A DNA stretch of 64,000 nucleotides from NCBI RefSeq assembly GCF_017313105.1, contig NZ_JAFLND010000002.1, positions 731,920 through 795,919 of the forward strand, written 5' to 3'. This DNA comes from [Muricauda] lutisoli (nom. illeg.) (lineage in GTDB: Bacteria > Bacteroidota > Bacteroidia > Flavobacteriales > Flavobacteriaceae). Made by a program: the position numbers and the translations under genes. Below the pieces are notes generated by a model. It was not told the origin of the DNA. It saw only the letters and a list, made by a program, of their open reading frames with translations, and ran no database searches. This document shows, in pieces, positions 26,785-35,322 of the stretch (its first letter is position 1; every line of letters begins with the position of its first letter).

Positions 26785-27831
26785 GTGAAAAAAGGAGTTT
26801 TATTGGTCAATTTGGGTTCACCGGATAGCCCTACCGCAAAAGACGTAAAACCATATTTGGATGAATTTTTGATGGACGAACGCGTTATTGATGTGAATCC
26901 CATTTTGAGGAACATTATCGTTCGCGGAATCATTTTGAACACCCGTCCAAAAAAATCGGCCGAGGCCTATTCCAAAATTTGGTGGGAGGAAGGCTCGCCG
27001 TTGATTATCCTTTCCGAAAGATTTACGGAAAAAGTGCAAAAGCAAACGGACCTTCCCGTGGCTCTTGGGATGCGTTACGGTTCCATGTCCATTAAAGAAG
27101 GATTGCAAGAGTTAAAGGATAAAGGTGTTGATGAGGTCTTCTTGGTGCCCTTGTATCCACATTATGCCATGTCTTCTTATGAAACCGTTGTTGTGAAAGC
27201 ATTGGAGGTACAACAACAGGATTTTCCGGAAATGCAGGTGACCACATTGCCCGCCTTTTACAGTAACCCGGATTACATCAAAGTGTTATCAAAAAGTATT
27301 TCCGAAGGGCTTAAGGGTTTTGATTACGACCATATCCTTTTCTCTTATCACGGCATTCCCGAAAGGCATATCAGAAAATCGGACCCGACCAAGTTCCATT
27401 GCCAGTTGAACGGGCAGTGCTGCAAGACCAATTCCGTGGCGCACCATACTTGTTACAGGCACCAATGCTACGATACCACCGAATTGGTAAAAAAAGAACT
27501 TGGATTGCCCGAGGATAAAGTGAGCACCTCTTTCCAATCCAGATTGGGTAGTGATCCATGGTTGCAACCTTTTACGGATAAAGAATTTGAACGATTGGGA
27601 AAAGAAGGTGTCAAAAAGTTGGCCGTGATCACCCCGGCATTTGTTAGCGATTGTTTGGAGACCTTGGAGGAAATTGCCATGGAAGGCAAGGAACAGTTTG
27701 AAGAAGCAGGAGGCGGCGATTACATCCACATTCCATGTTTGAACGATCGTGACGACTGGGCGGAACTTATGGCCAAATGGATCAAGGAATGGGAAGAAAA
27801 AGACACTTTGCCCGAAACCAACATCAGATAG
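26785..27831 (+). CDS. hemH: Ferrochelatase
   Basis: Inserts Fe2+ into protoporphyrin IX. It has 348 residues with a GTG start at 26785. Conserved blocks are VLLVNLGSPDSPT and VFLVPLYPHYAMSSYETV, and the catalytic His189 is in FSYHGIPERH. Immediately after comes a cysteine-rich segment with Cys206, 212, 213, 223 and 228. Internal cysteine clusters like this bind [2Fe-2S] in a class of bacterial ferrochelatases. It is separate from the main hem operon and is followed after 31 bp by the DUF3050 gene. Confidence 0.96.
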   Translation: MKKGVLLVNLGSPDSPTAKDVKPYLDEFLMDERVIDVNPILRNIIVRGIILNTRPKKSAEAYSKIWWEEGSPLIILSERFTEKVQKQTDLPVALGMRYGSMSIKEGLQELKDKGVDEVFLVPLYPHYAMSSYETVVVKALEVQQQDFPEMQVTTLPAFYSNPDYIKVLSKSISEGLKGFDYDHILFSYHGIPERHIRKSDPTKFHCQLNGQCCKTNSVAHHTCYRHQCYDTTELVKKELGLPEDKVSTSFQSRLGSDPWLQPFTDKEFERLGKEGVKKLAVITPAFVSDCLETLEEIAMEGKEQFEEAGGGDYIHIPCLNDRDDWAELMAKWIKEWEEKDTLPETNIR

Positions 27832-27862
27832 ATTGCAAAAAAAAAGAGAACAAAAATTTCCT

Positions 27863-28654
27863 ATGAAAACTGAAAACTTGCAGCAGGAACTTGGATCCTT
27901 GCGTGAACAACTCAAGAACCATCCACTATATGCCCAATTGGAGTCGGTTAGTGATATTAAAACCTTTATGGAGAGCCATGTCTATGCCGTTTGGGATTTC
28001 ATGTCGCTTCTAAAAGCCTTGCAGCAGCATCTTACATGCGTGGGCTTGCCATGGCATCCGGAAAAGGACACCTCGGTGGCACGTTTCATCAATGAGATCG
28101 TGTTGGAAGAAGAGAGCGATTTCAACGAGAAAGGAGAAGCAAAAAGCCATTTCGAAATGTACTTGGACGCGATGCAAGAGGTACATGCCGATACGGAAAA
28201 GGTTCGAGCGATCATTTCTTCTTTTACTGATTTGGAAACTGTTTCAACAAAAATTGAAGCGGCCGAACTCAATCAGGCCGAAAAGAATTTTCTGCAGTTC
28301 ACCTTCGAGGTCATAAACAGTCAACAACCACACCTTATTGCAGCTGCTTTCACCTTTGGTCGCGAAGACTTGATCCCTGATATGTTCTTGGGCATTATCG
28401 AACAATCCGGGGAACATGGTGCTGGCAAATACAAAAAATTGGAATACTACCTCAAAAGACATATCGAATTGGATGGTGATGAACATGGGCCTTTGGCCTT
28501 GCGTATGATCAAGGCACTCTGTGGTTCCGATGACCAAAAATGGAACGATGTACTGGAATACAGCAAGCAGGCGCTGCACTATCGAATTGAACTTTGGGAC
28601 AGTATCGCCGAAAAACTAAAAGAGAACAAGGGTAATTTGGTGAATGCGTTGTAG
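27863..28654 (+). CDS. DUF3050 protein, heme-oxygenase-like fold candidate
   Basis: A 263-residue, mostly helical soluble protein of the DUF3050 family, function unknown. I start it at ATG 27863; an upstream frame extends into hemH without supporting content. Possible metal ligands are spaced as in heme-oxygenase-like diiron enzymes: E37 and H39 before W44-D45-F46, E78/E83 in NEIVLEEESD, and H200, D204 and H208 in RHIELDGDEHG. This layout, and the position 31 bp behind hemH, suggest a metal- or heme-dependent oxygenase. That is inference and needs a structure prediction. Confidence 0.8.
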   Translation: MKTENLQQELGSLREQLKNHPLYAQLESVSDIKTFMESHVYAVWDFMSLLKALQQHLTCVGLPWHPEKDTSVARFINEIVLEEESDFNEKGEAKSHFEMYLDAMQEVHADTEKVRAIISSFTDLETVSTKIEAAELNQAEKNFLQFTFEVINSQQPHLIAAAFTFGREDLIPDMFLGIIEQSGEHGAGKYKKLEYYLKRHIELDGDEHGPLALRMIKALCGSDDQKWNDVLEYSKQALHYRIELWDSIAEKLKENKGNLVNAL

Positions 28655-28710
28655 CTTTGGGTCAGATTTGCCGTTCACTCTAATATAAAACACAACGAAT
28701 ACCCGCTGGC

Positions 28711-30087
28711 ATGGCCAAAATCACCTCTGATGAACTTGGGCAAGAACCCATTGGAAAAATACTGATCAAACAGGCCGTACCCGCTTCTATCGGTATTTTG
28801 GTAATGTCTCTGAACGTTCTGGTGGACTCAATTTTTGTGGGAAACTGGATAGGTTCCATTGCTATTGCCGCTATTAACGTGGTATTGCCCGTATCCTTTT
28901 TTATTGCAGCCTTGGGAATGGCCATTGGTATTGGTGGGTCCAGCATTATTTCACGTGCACTGGGTGCCAATAATCGGGAAAAGGCCCTCAAAACCTTTGG
29001 GAACCAGATTACATTGACCTTGTTGGTTACCGTTACCATGGTGGCCCTTGGGCTTTACTACGTGGATAACCTCATTCCGGCCTTTGGAGGCAAAGGTTCC
29101 ATTTTTGAACCTGCAAAGATTTATTATACCATCATTTTGTACGGGGTTCCTTTCTTGGCACTTTGTATGATGGGCAATTCCGTGATACGTGCCGAAGGCA
29201 AACCACGATTTGCCATGATCGCGATGATCATTCCGTCCGTAGGTAACCTGCTTATGGACTATATTTTCATTTATGTGTTCGATTGGGGCATGCACGGAGC
29301 AGCATGGGCAACGACTGTTGGCTATTTGCTTTGCTTCTTTTATGTCTTTTATTTTTTCTTATCGGACAACTCCGAATTAAAGATCGATGTTTCCCACTTT
29401 GGATTGGATCGCCCCATTCTTCGAGAAATCGGTTCGTTGGGATTTGTGACCTTGGCCCGCCAAGCGGTGACCAGCATCACGTATTTATTGATGAACAATA
29501 TATTGTTCAATTTGGGCGGAGAGGCCATGGTAGCAGTGTATGCCATTATCGGCAGAATGTTGATGTTCGCCCTGTTTCCGGTTTTTGGGGTCACACAAGG
29601 GTTTTTGCCCATTGCTGGGTACAATTATGGAGCGGTAAAGTACGATCGCGTAAAGGAATCCATTTATACGGCAATTAAATATGCGGCATTGGTCGCCACG
29701 GCGGTTTTTGTTTTGCTCATGGTATTTCCTGGGGAAATAGCCTCCTTGTTTTTGAGTGACCGACCTGGATTATCGCCTGAAGAAATGGAAGCAAATGCCT
29801 TTGTTCTGGAGCATATACCTTTAGCCATGCGCTTGGTGTTTGCCGCTACCCCAATCATTGCCATACAGTTGATAGGAGCAGCTTATTTCCAGGCCATTGG
29901 CAAAGCCATTCCTGCCTTATTGTTGACCTTAACACGTCAAGGTTTCTTTTTTATCCCGTTAATATTATTGCTTCCCAATTTTATGGGTGAAATTGGGGTA
30001 TGGGTTTCATTTTGCATAGCCGATGTGCTTTCGACCATTGTAACGGGAATTTTTCTTCAAAAAGAAATCAAGACCGAACTATCCTAA
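28711..30087 (+). CDS. MATE family efflux transporter
   Basis: Multidrug and toxic-compound extrusion transporter, 458 residues with about twelve hydrophobic helices. The N-terminus (GKILIKQAVPASIGILVMS, then NVLVDSIFVGNWIG) and GIGGSSIISRALGANNREKA are typical MATE features. Na+ or H+ would drive export, and the substrate is not predictable. It starts 56 bp after the DUF3050 gene in the same direction and may share the hemH transcript. Confidence 0.95.
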   Translation: MAKITSDELGQEPIGKILIKQAVPASIGILVMSLNVLVDSIFVGNWIGSIAIAAINVVLPVSFFIAALGMAIGIGGSSIISRALGANNREKALKTFGNQITLTLLVTVTMVALGLYYVDNLIPAFGGKGSIFEPAKIYYTIILYGVPFLALCMMGNSVIRAEGKPRFAMIAMIIPSVGNLLMDYIFIYVFDWGMHGAAWATTVGYLLCFFYVFYFFLSDNSELKIDVSHFGLDRPILREIGSLGFVTLARQAVTSITYLLMNNILFNLGGEAMVAVYAIIGRMLMFALFPVFGVTQGFLPIAGYNYGAVKYDRVKESIYTAIKYAALVATAVFVLLMVFPGEIASLFLSDRPGLSPEEMEANAFVLEHIPLAMRLVFAATPIIAIQLIGAAYFQAIGKAIPALLLTLTRQGFFFIPLILLLPNFMGEIGVWVSFCIADVLSTIVTGIFLQKEIKTELS

Positions 30088-30140
30088 ATGCTTCCATTTT
30101 GATTTAGAATGTTTAATTTGGATGACCTAACTAAACAGCC

Positions 30141-31241
30141 ATGAAAAAAATTGTCCTTGTGGGCTTAATTGCAGTTTTAGCATTGGCCTGCACCGAAAAA
30201 CCTGAAGAAAAACCCATGTACACCCTGTTTGTTGGAACGTATACCGATGGCGATAGCGAGGGTATCTACACCTATACTTTCGATGCGAATACAGGTGAGC
30301 TTTCCAACCAAAAGCTGGCAGCAAAGCTGACCAACCCATCCTATTTGGCCATTTCGAAGGATAAAAGGAATTTATATGCCGTTCAGGAAACAGCTGATTT
30401 TGATAGTTTGGGTGGAGGAATTACTGCCTTTAGTTTGAACAAGGGGATTTTGGGGCTACAAAACAGTATGGGAACGCAAGGGGCCCATCCATGCCATGTT
30501 TCACTTTCTGGGGATGGTCAATTGGCCGTTGCCAACTATACAGGGGGGAATGTTTCCATATTTTCTTTAAATGATGACGGTTCACTTGCCGAAAACCCAC
30601 AAATAATCGATCATAAACCACTGGATTCCGTAAAAACCTCACATGCGCACATGGCCCAGTTCAATGCCGATGGCCTCATGGTAACGGATTTGGGACTGGA
30701 TGCTATTAAAAGATATAAGAAAAAAGAGGGAAAGTTTTCCCCAGCAGAGCAATATTCCTTACCGTTTGAAGATGGAGCGGGTCCACGACATTTCACCTTT
30801 GGTAAAAATGGTCGGCTGTTATATGTTATCAACGAGCTGAACAGTACCATTTCGGTTTTTGAAAAAGGGACCAATGGTAATTATGAAAAAGTTCAGGTGG
30901 TGACCACCTTAGCGGACGATTTTGATGGCGAGAGCTTTTGTGCCGACCTTCATTTATCGCCGGATGGCAAATTTTTATATGGTTCCAACCGTGGTGAAAA
31001 TACCATTGTAATTTTTGCTGTCGATCCTACTTCGGGTCAATTGGAATTGGTGAGCAGGGAATCCGTTCATGGGGATTGGCCCAGAAATTTTTCCATGGAT
31101 CCTACGGGAGAGTTCTTGTTGGTCGCGAATAAAAAGACAAACAATATTGTGATTTTCAAAAGAGACAAGGAAAATGGAACACTAACTTTTTTGAATGAAA
31201 TCAATCACCCAAACCCCGTTTGCTTAGTGTTTTTGGACTAG
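30141..31241 (+). CDS. Lactonase-family beta-propeller lipoprotein
   Basis: Seven-bladed propeller protein of the lactonase (Pgl-like) family, 366 residues. The N-terminus is a lipoprotein signal with lipobox LALAC (Cys17), so it is probably membrane-anchored in the periplasm, unlike cytoplasmic 6-phosphogluconolactonase. Features are LFVGTYTDGDSEGIYTYTF, a His-rich SHAHMAQFNADGL loop, and GAGPRHFTF. The substrate may be a sugar lactone, but relatives include enzymes of other specificity. Its stop lies 2 bp from the end of the convergent zinc-ribbon gene. Confidence 0.9.
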   Translation: MKKIVLVGLIAVLALACTEKPEEKPMYTLFVGTYTDGDSEGIYTYTFDANTGELSNQKLAAKLTNPSYLAISKDKRNLYAVQETADFDSLGGGITAFSLNKGILGLQNSMGTQGAHPCHVSLSGDGQLAVANYTGGNVSIFSLNDDGSLAENPQIIDHKPLDSVKTSHAHMAQFNADGLMVTDLGLDAIKRYKKKEGKFSPAEQYSLPFEDGAGPRHFTFGKNGRLLYVINELNSTISVFEKGTNGNYEKVQVVTTLADDFDGESFCADLHLSPDGKFLYGSNRGENTIVIFAVDPTSGQLELVSRESVHGDWPRNFSMDPTGEFLLVANKKTNNIVIFKRDKENGTLTFLNEINHPNPVCLVFLD

Positions 31242-31243
31242 GT

Positions 31244-32338
31244 TTATTTTTTGGATAGAAAAACAATCACACCTATAACCGCAATTACAGCAAGTACGGT
31301 AAAGAATATTTTCCAGAAACTATAGGGGCGTGTGCCCGAAATTCGTCCGTTTTCCCCATTGATGAAAAAGTTATACTCCTTACCATTGTAACGGTAGGCA
31401 CTCACATAAACGGGCAATAGAATGTGTTTGAACGTTTCCTCGGTCAATTTCATGTCCATAGAAAGTACACGTTGGGTGTCGCCACCAATATCACGTCTGC
31501 ACCAGGAATCTGCAATCCCCTTGGCTACTTCTTTGGAATGAAGGTGGCCATCTTTTAGGGGAATCGTATATTTTTCCGTAACAAATCCAGAGAGGAACCC
31601 ACTGTTGAAAGGTTGGAGTTTACTTAAGTCCCAAGAAGCAATTTTGCTGGGAATTCGACCCGTTTTTTGGTGTGAGGCCTTGATCAATGTATCATCCACA
31701 AATCCCGAAACCTCTCCCGATGCCGGATACCATCTCGTTTTCCTGACCCTTTGGGTTACCATTTTGCCGTTAGAATTGCGAACCCTTCGCGTCTCGTAAT
31801 AATATTCGCCCCGCTGGCCTGTGTAGGAAGCGTACAATTGTGCATCAAATGTCCAATAGGGTAAGTACAATCCTTTGGTAAATTGAGGATCAAGAGACGC
31901 TTTTTTTAAGTTGTTCGGAGCAAACCATAGTCGCTTTACCCAGTTCTTAAATATGATAAAGGATTGTTTTTTATCTATTTGAAAGGGCAAGACCGCACCT
32001 GGCAAAATCCAGTTTTCCTTATAAGCATCTTCGATTACCAAAGGTTGTCCACAATACACACAATGGAGCGATTTATAATTTTCCTCTACATGTTGGTCGG
32101 CACCACAATTTTTGCAGTGCAGCATGGAAATTTCCTCACTGTGCTTTTGTGCACCCATTTCGTTCAGGAAAGGGTACAGTTCCAATTCCTCGAAGCCCTT
32201 CCCATCCAATGATATGGTTTCTTCGTGGCCACAATACTCACAGCTGATACTAGTGGTACCAGGTTTATATTTAAGCTCCGCTCCACAATTGGCACAGGCT
32301 TTTTTGAGTTCGGACTTTTGGATTTTCTGTTCTTCCAT
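31244..32338 (-). CDS. Tail-anchored protein with two zinc ribbons (YdjG-like)
   Basis: A 364-residue protein. Two CxxC...CxxC ribbons lie at the N-terminus (CANCGAEL/CEYCG at about residues 15-37 and CKNCGADQ/CVYCGQ at about 75-99). A long soluble region with LPYWTFDAQLYASYTG follows, and one C-terminal membrane segment (FFTVLAVIAVIGVIVFL) ends the protein. Similar TFIIB-type zinc-ribbon membrane proteins accompany SPFH proteins; Bacillus YdjG, next to PspA and the SPFH protein YdjI, is the closest analogy I know. The SPFH gene lies 79 bp upstream. Function is inferred only. Confidence 0.75.
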   Translation of the reverse strand: MEEQKIQKSELKKACANCGAELKYKPGTTSISCEYCGHEETISLDGKGFEELELYPFLNEMGAQKHSEEISMLHCKNCGADQHVEENYKSLHCVYCGQPLVIEDAYKENWILPGAVLPFQIDKKQSFIIFKNWVKRLWFAPNNLKKASLDPQFTKGLYLPYWTFDAQLYASYTGQRGEYYYETRRVRNSNGKMVTQRVRKTRWYPASGEVSGFVDDTLIKASHQKTGRIPSKIASWDLSKLQPFNSGFLSGFVTEKYTIPLKDGHLHSKEVAKGIADSWCRRDIGGDTQRVLSMDMKLTEETFKHILLPVYVSAYRYNGKEYNFFINGENGRISGTRPYSFWKIFFTVLAVIAVIGVIVFLSKK

Positions 32339-32342
32339 ATCT

Positions 32343-32407
32343 TCATTCCCGTAAAGGCGGAAATATTGATGTTTTATTGGATTCCTGTTTTCACAGGAAT
32401 GACAGGA
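32343..32407. repeat. Dispersed-repeat remnants between the zinc-ribbon and SPFH genes
   Basis: The gap holds CATTCCCGTAAAGGCGGAAA and then a perfect 7-bp inverted repeat, TTCCTGT (32382-32388) and ACAGGAA (32393-32399), followed by TGACA. These resemble the short palindromic intergenic repeats common in Flavobacteriaceae. Confidence 0.5.
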
Positions 32408-32417
32408 TAAAAAATGA

Positions 32418-33557
32418 TTACTCCGTTGGCAATGGCGGTGGTGTGTTGCCTCCTAAGAAGGACTTTAATTCTTCCACTTCTTTCAATGCTGTCCATGCAG
32501 ACATCCCCTGTTTCCATACCAAACTGTCACGGTTGATGGTGCGAGAAGCGAACAAGGATTGCATTTGCTCAAAGCTCACCGGACCATGTTGTGTTCCGTT
32601 TGTGGCATAGTAATACATCGTTTGTGCAGGCATTGGTGGTGGAACAGTACCTCCAACAGGTTGAGCAACTTGTTGTGGAGCGGTTTGAGCGTTTCCGCCC
32701 ATCATACCGCCCATTTGTTGGGCCAGGACAAATCCCATTCCCATACCCATTCCGGCGCCGGCAGTGCCGCCTTCGTTCTGGGCAGCCGCTTCAATGGCCT
32801 TGGCTGTTTTGAATTTTGTCAATTTGTCCAGGTCAAGCTTATCAATTCTGCTGTACTCGAAGATTTCTTTTTTAAGATCCTCGGGCATGGATACATTTTC
32901 GATATAGAATTTTTCCAAGGAAATACCTACACTTTTAAATTCGGGCGACATTACCTCACGGCACGTATCCGAAAGCTCGGTGGTATTGGCCGCATAAAGT
33001 TCAATGGGCAAATTGGCTTGCCCAACGGTATTTGTGAATCGGGTGGCAATCAAACTTTTTAAGTGTTCGTTGATCTCAAAATTGGTAAAGTTGCTGTCGG
33101 TTCCAACAATGTCTTTGATGAATTTTCCAGCATCGGAAATTTTAAAAGCATATGTTCCAAAGGCTCGTATCTCAACCAAACCAAAACGGTCATCACTTAG
33201 GGTAATTGGACTTTTGGTGCCCCATTTCTCGTCGGTAAACAGATGAGTGTTTACAAAGTAAACTTCTGCTTTAAAGGGAGAATTAAACCCATATTTCCAA
33301 CCCTTTAAGGTAGCCAAAATGGGCAGGTTCTGTGTGGTAAGCTCATAGGTGCCGGGTTCGAACACATCGGCCAATTGACCTTCGTTGATGAAAACAGCGG
33401 TCTGTCCTTCGCGAACAATCAGTTTTGCTCCATTCTTTATTTCATTTTGATACCGTTCGAACCGATAGGCAATGGTATCATCTGTGTAGTCGAGCCACTC
33501 AACAATGTCAATAAACTCATTGCTGAGTTTTTCCTTTATTTTTCCAAAAATATCCAT
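32418..33557 (-). CDS. SPFH-domain protein with C-terminal GYF_2 domain (YdjI-like)
   Basis: A 379-residue protein of the virion-core/YdjI type. Residues ~30-260 form an SPFH/Band-7-like domain (IVREGQTAVFINEGQLADVF). A low-complexity linker with GMGMGMG and methionine/glutamine/proline runs follows (about 265-310). Residues ~315-365 form a GYF_2 domain (YYYATNGTQHGPVSFEQMQ and WKQGMSAWTALKEV), and the end is proline rich. GYF_2 modules bind proline-rich peptides or membrane-proximal partners. With the tail-anchored zinc-ribbon protein encoded downstream it probably forms a membrane-associated scaffold. Confidence 0.85.
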   Translation of the reverse strand: MDIFGKIKEKLSNEFIDIVEWLDYTDDTIAYRFERYQNEIKNGAKLIVREGQTAVFINEGQLADVFEPGTYELTTQNLPILATLKGWKYGFNSPFKAEVYFVNTHLFTDEKWGTKSPITLSDDRFGLVEIRAFGTYAFKISDAGKFIKDIVGTDSNFTNFEINEHLKSLIATRFTNTVGQANLPIELYAANTTELSDTCREVMSPEFKSVGISLEKFYIENVSMPEDLKKEIFEYSRIDKLDLDKLTKFKTAKAIEAAAQNEGGTAGAGMGMGMGFVLAQQMGGMMGGNAQTAPQQVAQPVGGTVPPPMPAQTMYYYATNGTQHGPVSFEQMQSLFASRTINRDSLVWKQGMSAWTALKEVEELKSFLGGNTPPPLPTE

Positions 33558-33656
33558 GGTAGTGTTTTTAGTTTATCCGATGTTTAATTTATAAAAAAAG
33601 AAGATTGCTTCACTTAGATTAGTGTAAAATGACAGAGGATTGTTACAGATGTTATA

Positions 33657-34787
33657 TCATCGGTCTATTTTCCCCGCCTCTTTCAACATCTCCAATACTT
33701 TTTCCTTTGGAAGAGCTTCAATTTTATGTCCATCACGTCCAACGGTGGTTTCACCCGCAAAAAGTGAGTTCAGAATAGCCTCTTCGGTTGCTTCAATCGT
33801 AGCAAGGAACAACGGCGTCATGGCCTCATTGCGTAAGGTTGGTACATTTTGAATTGGGTTGTCCGATTCATAAGGAATTCGACATGCCTCCGCTGTAGAA
33901 ACAGCAATCACGTAATCACCACTTCCATTGCTGGCAATCCCGCCTGTTCGGGATAGGCCCAACATGGCTCGTTTGGCCATGCGTTCCAAATTTCTGGCAT
34001 CCAAGGGAGCGTCCGTCAAAACCACCATCATACAGGAACCATCGGGCGAATATGTAAAACTGTTGGAATAGCGCCCTAGTTTTTTACCGACTTCCACACC
34101 AGCCACTTGGAGGACCCCGCCAAAATTGGTCTGTACCAAAACACCCACGGTATAACCTCCCGACTTTTTGGGCAATACTCTGGAAGATGTTCCGATACCT
34201 CCTTTATAACCAAAGCAAATAGTACCGGTACCAGCGCCAACGTTACCTTCGGCAACAGGTCCTGATGTTGCTTTTTCAATGGCTTCGAGCACATGTTCTT
34301 CTGTGATATGTTGGCCTCGGATATCGTTAAGATAGCCATCGTTGGTTTCACCGACCACGGCATTGACCGACCGAACATTATCATTTTCCGGAAGATTGAG
34401 TGTGTATCCGATTACGGCATTCACTGCTGTTGGAACGCTCAAGGTATTGGTCAAGATAATAGGAGTTTCCAGATTGCCCAGCTCTTTTACTTGGGTATAA
34501 CCGGCCAATTTTCCAAATCCATTGCCCACATAGATGGCCGCTGGCACTTTTTCCTGAAAAATGTTTCCGGAATGCGGTAAAATGGAAGTGACCCCCGTTC
34601 GTATATTATTTTCTTCATTTAATGTGAAGTGACCAACTTTGACCCCAGGAACATCTGTGATGGCATTGAAAGCCCCAGGGTGCAACACCCCTATCTCAAC
34701 ACCATGATCTCGAAGTCTGTTTTGTGCTAGCATCAATACTGGGAATATGAAAAATAAAAAATAAAAATGTTGCTTTGATCGACCCAT
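33657..34787 (-). CDS. Secreted P1-family (DmpA-like) aminopeptidase
   Basis: Exported 376-residue peptidase of family P1, related to DmpA L-aminopeptidase/D-esterase, which self-cleaves to expose an N-terminal nucleophile. The signal peptide ends LMLAQ. The nucleophile is Ser251 in YSPDGSCMMVVLTD, close to Ser250 of DmpA. GNVGAGTGTICFGYKGGIGT is the other hallmark. It is the last gene of a four-gene leftward operon, 7 bp after the DinB-like gene. Confidence 0.93.
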   Translation of the reverse strand: MGRSKQHFYFLFFIFPVLMLAQNRLRDHGVEIGVLHPGAFNAITDVPGVKVGHFTLNEENNIRTGVTSILPHSGNIFQEKVPAAIYVGNGFGKLAGYTQVKELGNLETPIILTNTLSVPTAVNAVIGYTLNLPENDNVRSVNAVVGETNDGYLNDIRGQHITEEHVLEAIEKATSGPVAEGNVGAGTGTICFGYKGGIGTSSRVLPKKSGGYTVGVLVQTNFGGVLQVAGVEVGKKLGRYSNSFTYSPDGSCMMVVLTDAPLDARNLERMAKRAMLGLSRTGGIASNGSGDYVIAVSTAEACRIPYESDNPIQNVPTLRNEAMTPLFLATIEATEEAILNSLFAGETTVGRDGHKIEALPKEKVLEMLKEAGKIDR

Positions 34788-34794
34788 GACTTAC

Positions 34795-35319
34795 TTATTG
34801 ATTTTTCAACACACTGACCGTTACCAATAATTGCCCCACATGCCGTTGGCTATGCTCCGCTGCATGAAACAGTAATCCGATCACTGTCGTGGGCAATTTT
34901 TTACGCCCCACAAACCGTTGTTCGGTGAGAATGGTTTCGGGGATGGTCTTAAAATAAGCCAAAGCTTCGCCCACTTTTTGTTCAAAATCTAAAATCAATT
35001 GCTGTGAAGAAGGAGCTTTCTCGGCGTTCCCCTCGTTTTTCAAGAACTGGAATTGGGCTTCTGTCAAACTTTCTTCTTTGGCGTAGGTGAGTAAGCGGTC
35101 CAAAACACCACTCAAATGCCTTAGATGAAACCCTACCGCAGCCCTGCCAAATGTTTTTTCCCAAAGTTTTTCTTCGGGAAAAACGGAAACATATTCCTTT
35201 ACCTCCCGAACCGATTGCAACAAAGCATGGGCCGCAGGTTGCAAAAGTGCTGGTATTTCAGGGATGGGCCCGCTCAACCAGTACTCTTCGGGGGGTGACA
35301 TGGGGTCTTGTTTTTTCAT
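34795..35319 (-). CDS. DinB-family protein
   Basis: A 174-residue four-helix-bundle protein of the DinB/YfiT superfamily. These often use a His triad to bind metal and act as thiol-dependent transferases. Candidate ligands are in GFHLRHLSGVLDRLL (near residue 65) and LLFHAAEHSQRHVGQL (near residue 150). Substrate unknown. It has 3- and 7-bp gaps to its neighbours in the operon. Confidence 0.88.
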   Translation of the reverse strand: MKKQDPMSPPEEYWLSGPIPEIPALLQPAAHALLQSVREVKEYVSVFPEEKLWEKTFGRAAVGFHLRHLSGVLDRLLTYAKEESLTEAQFQFLKNEGNAEKAPSSQQLILDFEQKVGEALAYFKTIPETILTEQRFVGRKKLPTTVIGLLFHAAEHSQRHVGQLLVTVSVLKNQ

Positions 35320-35322
35320 AAA

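Noticed and set aside
27289..27915. 208-codon frame antisense to hemH
   Set aside because: It is a shadow of the ferrochelatase gene; its Cys/Phe-rich content shows no family.
33600..33650. Possible decayed copy of the dispersed repeat (GATTGCTTCACTTAGATTAG)
   Set aside because: Similarity to the repeat tail is too weak to call without a search.
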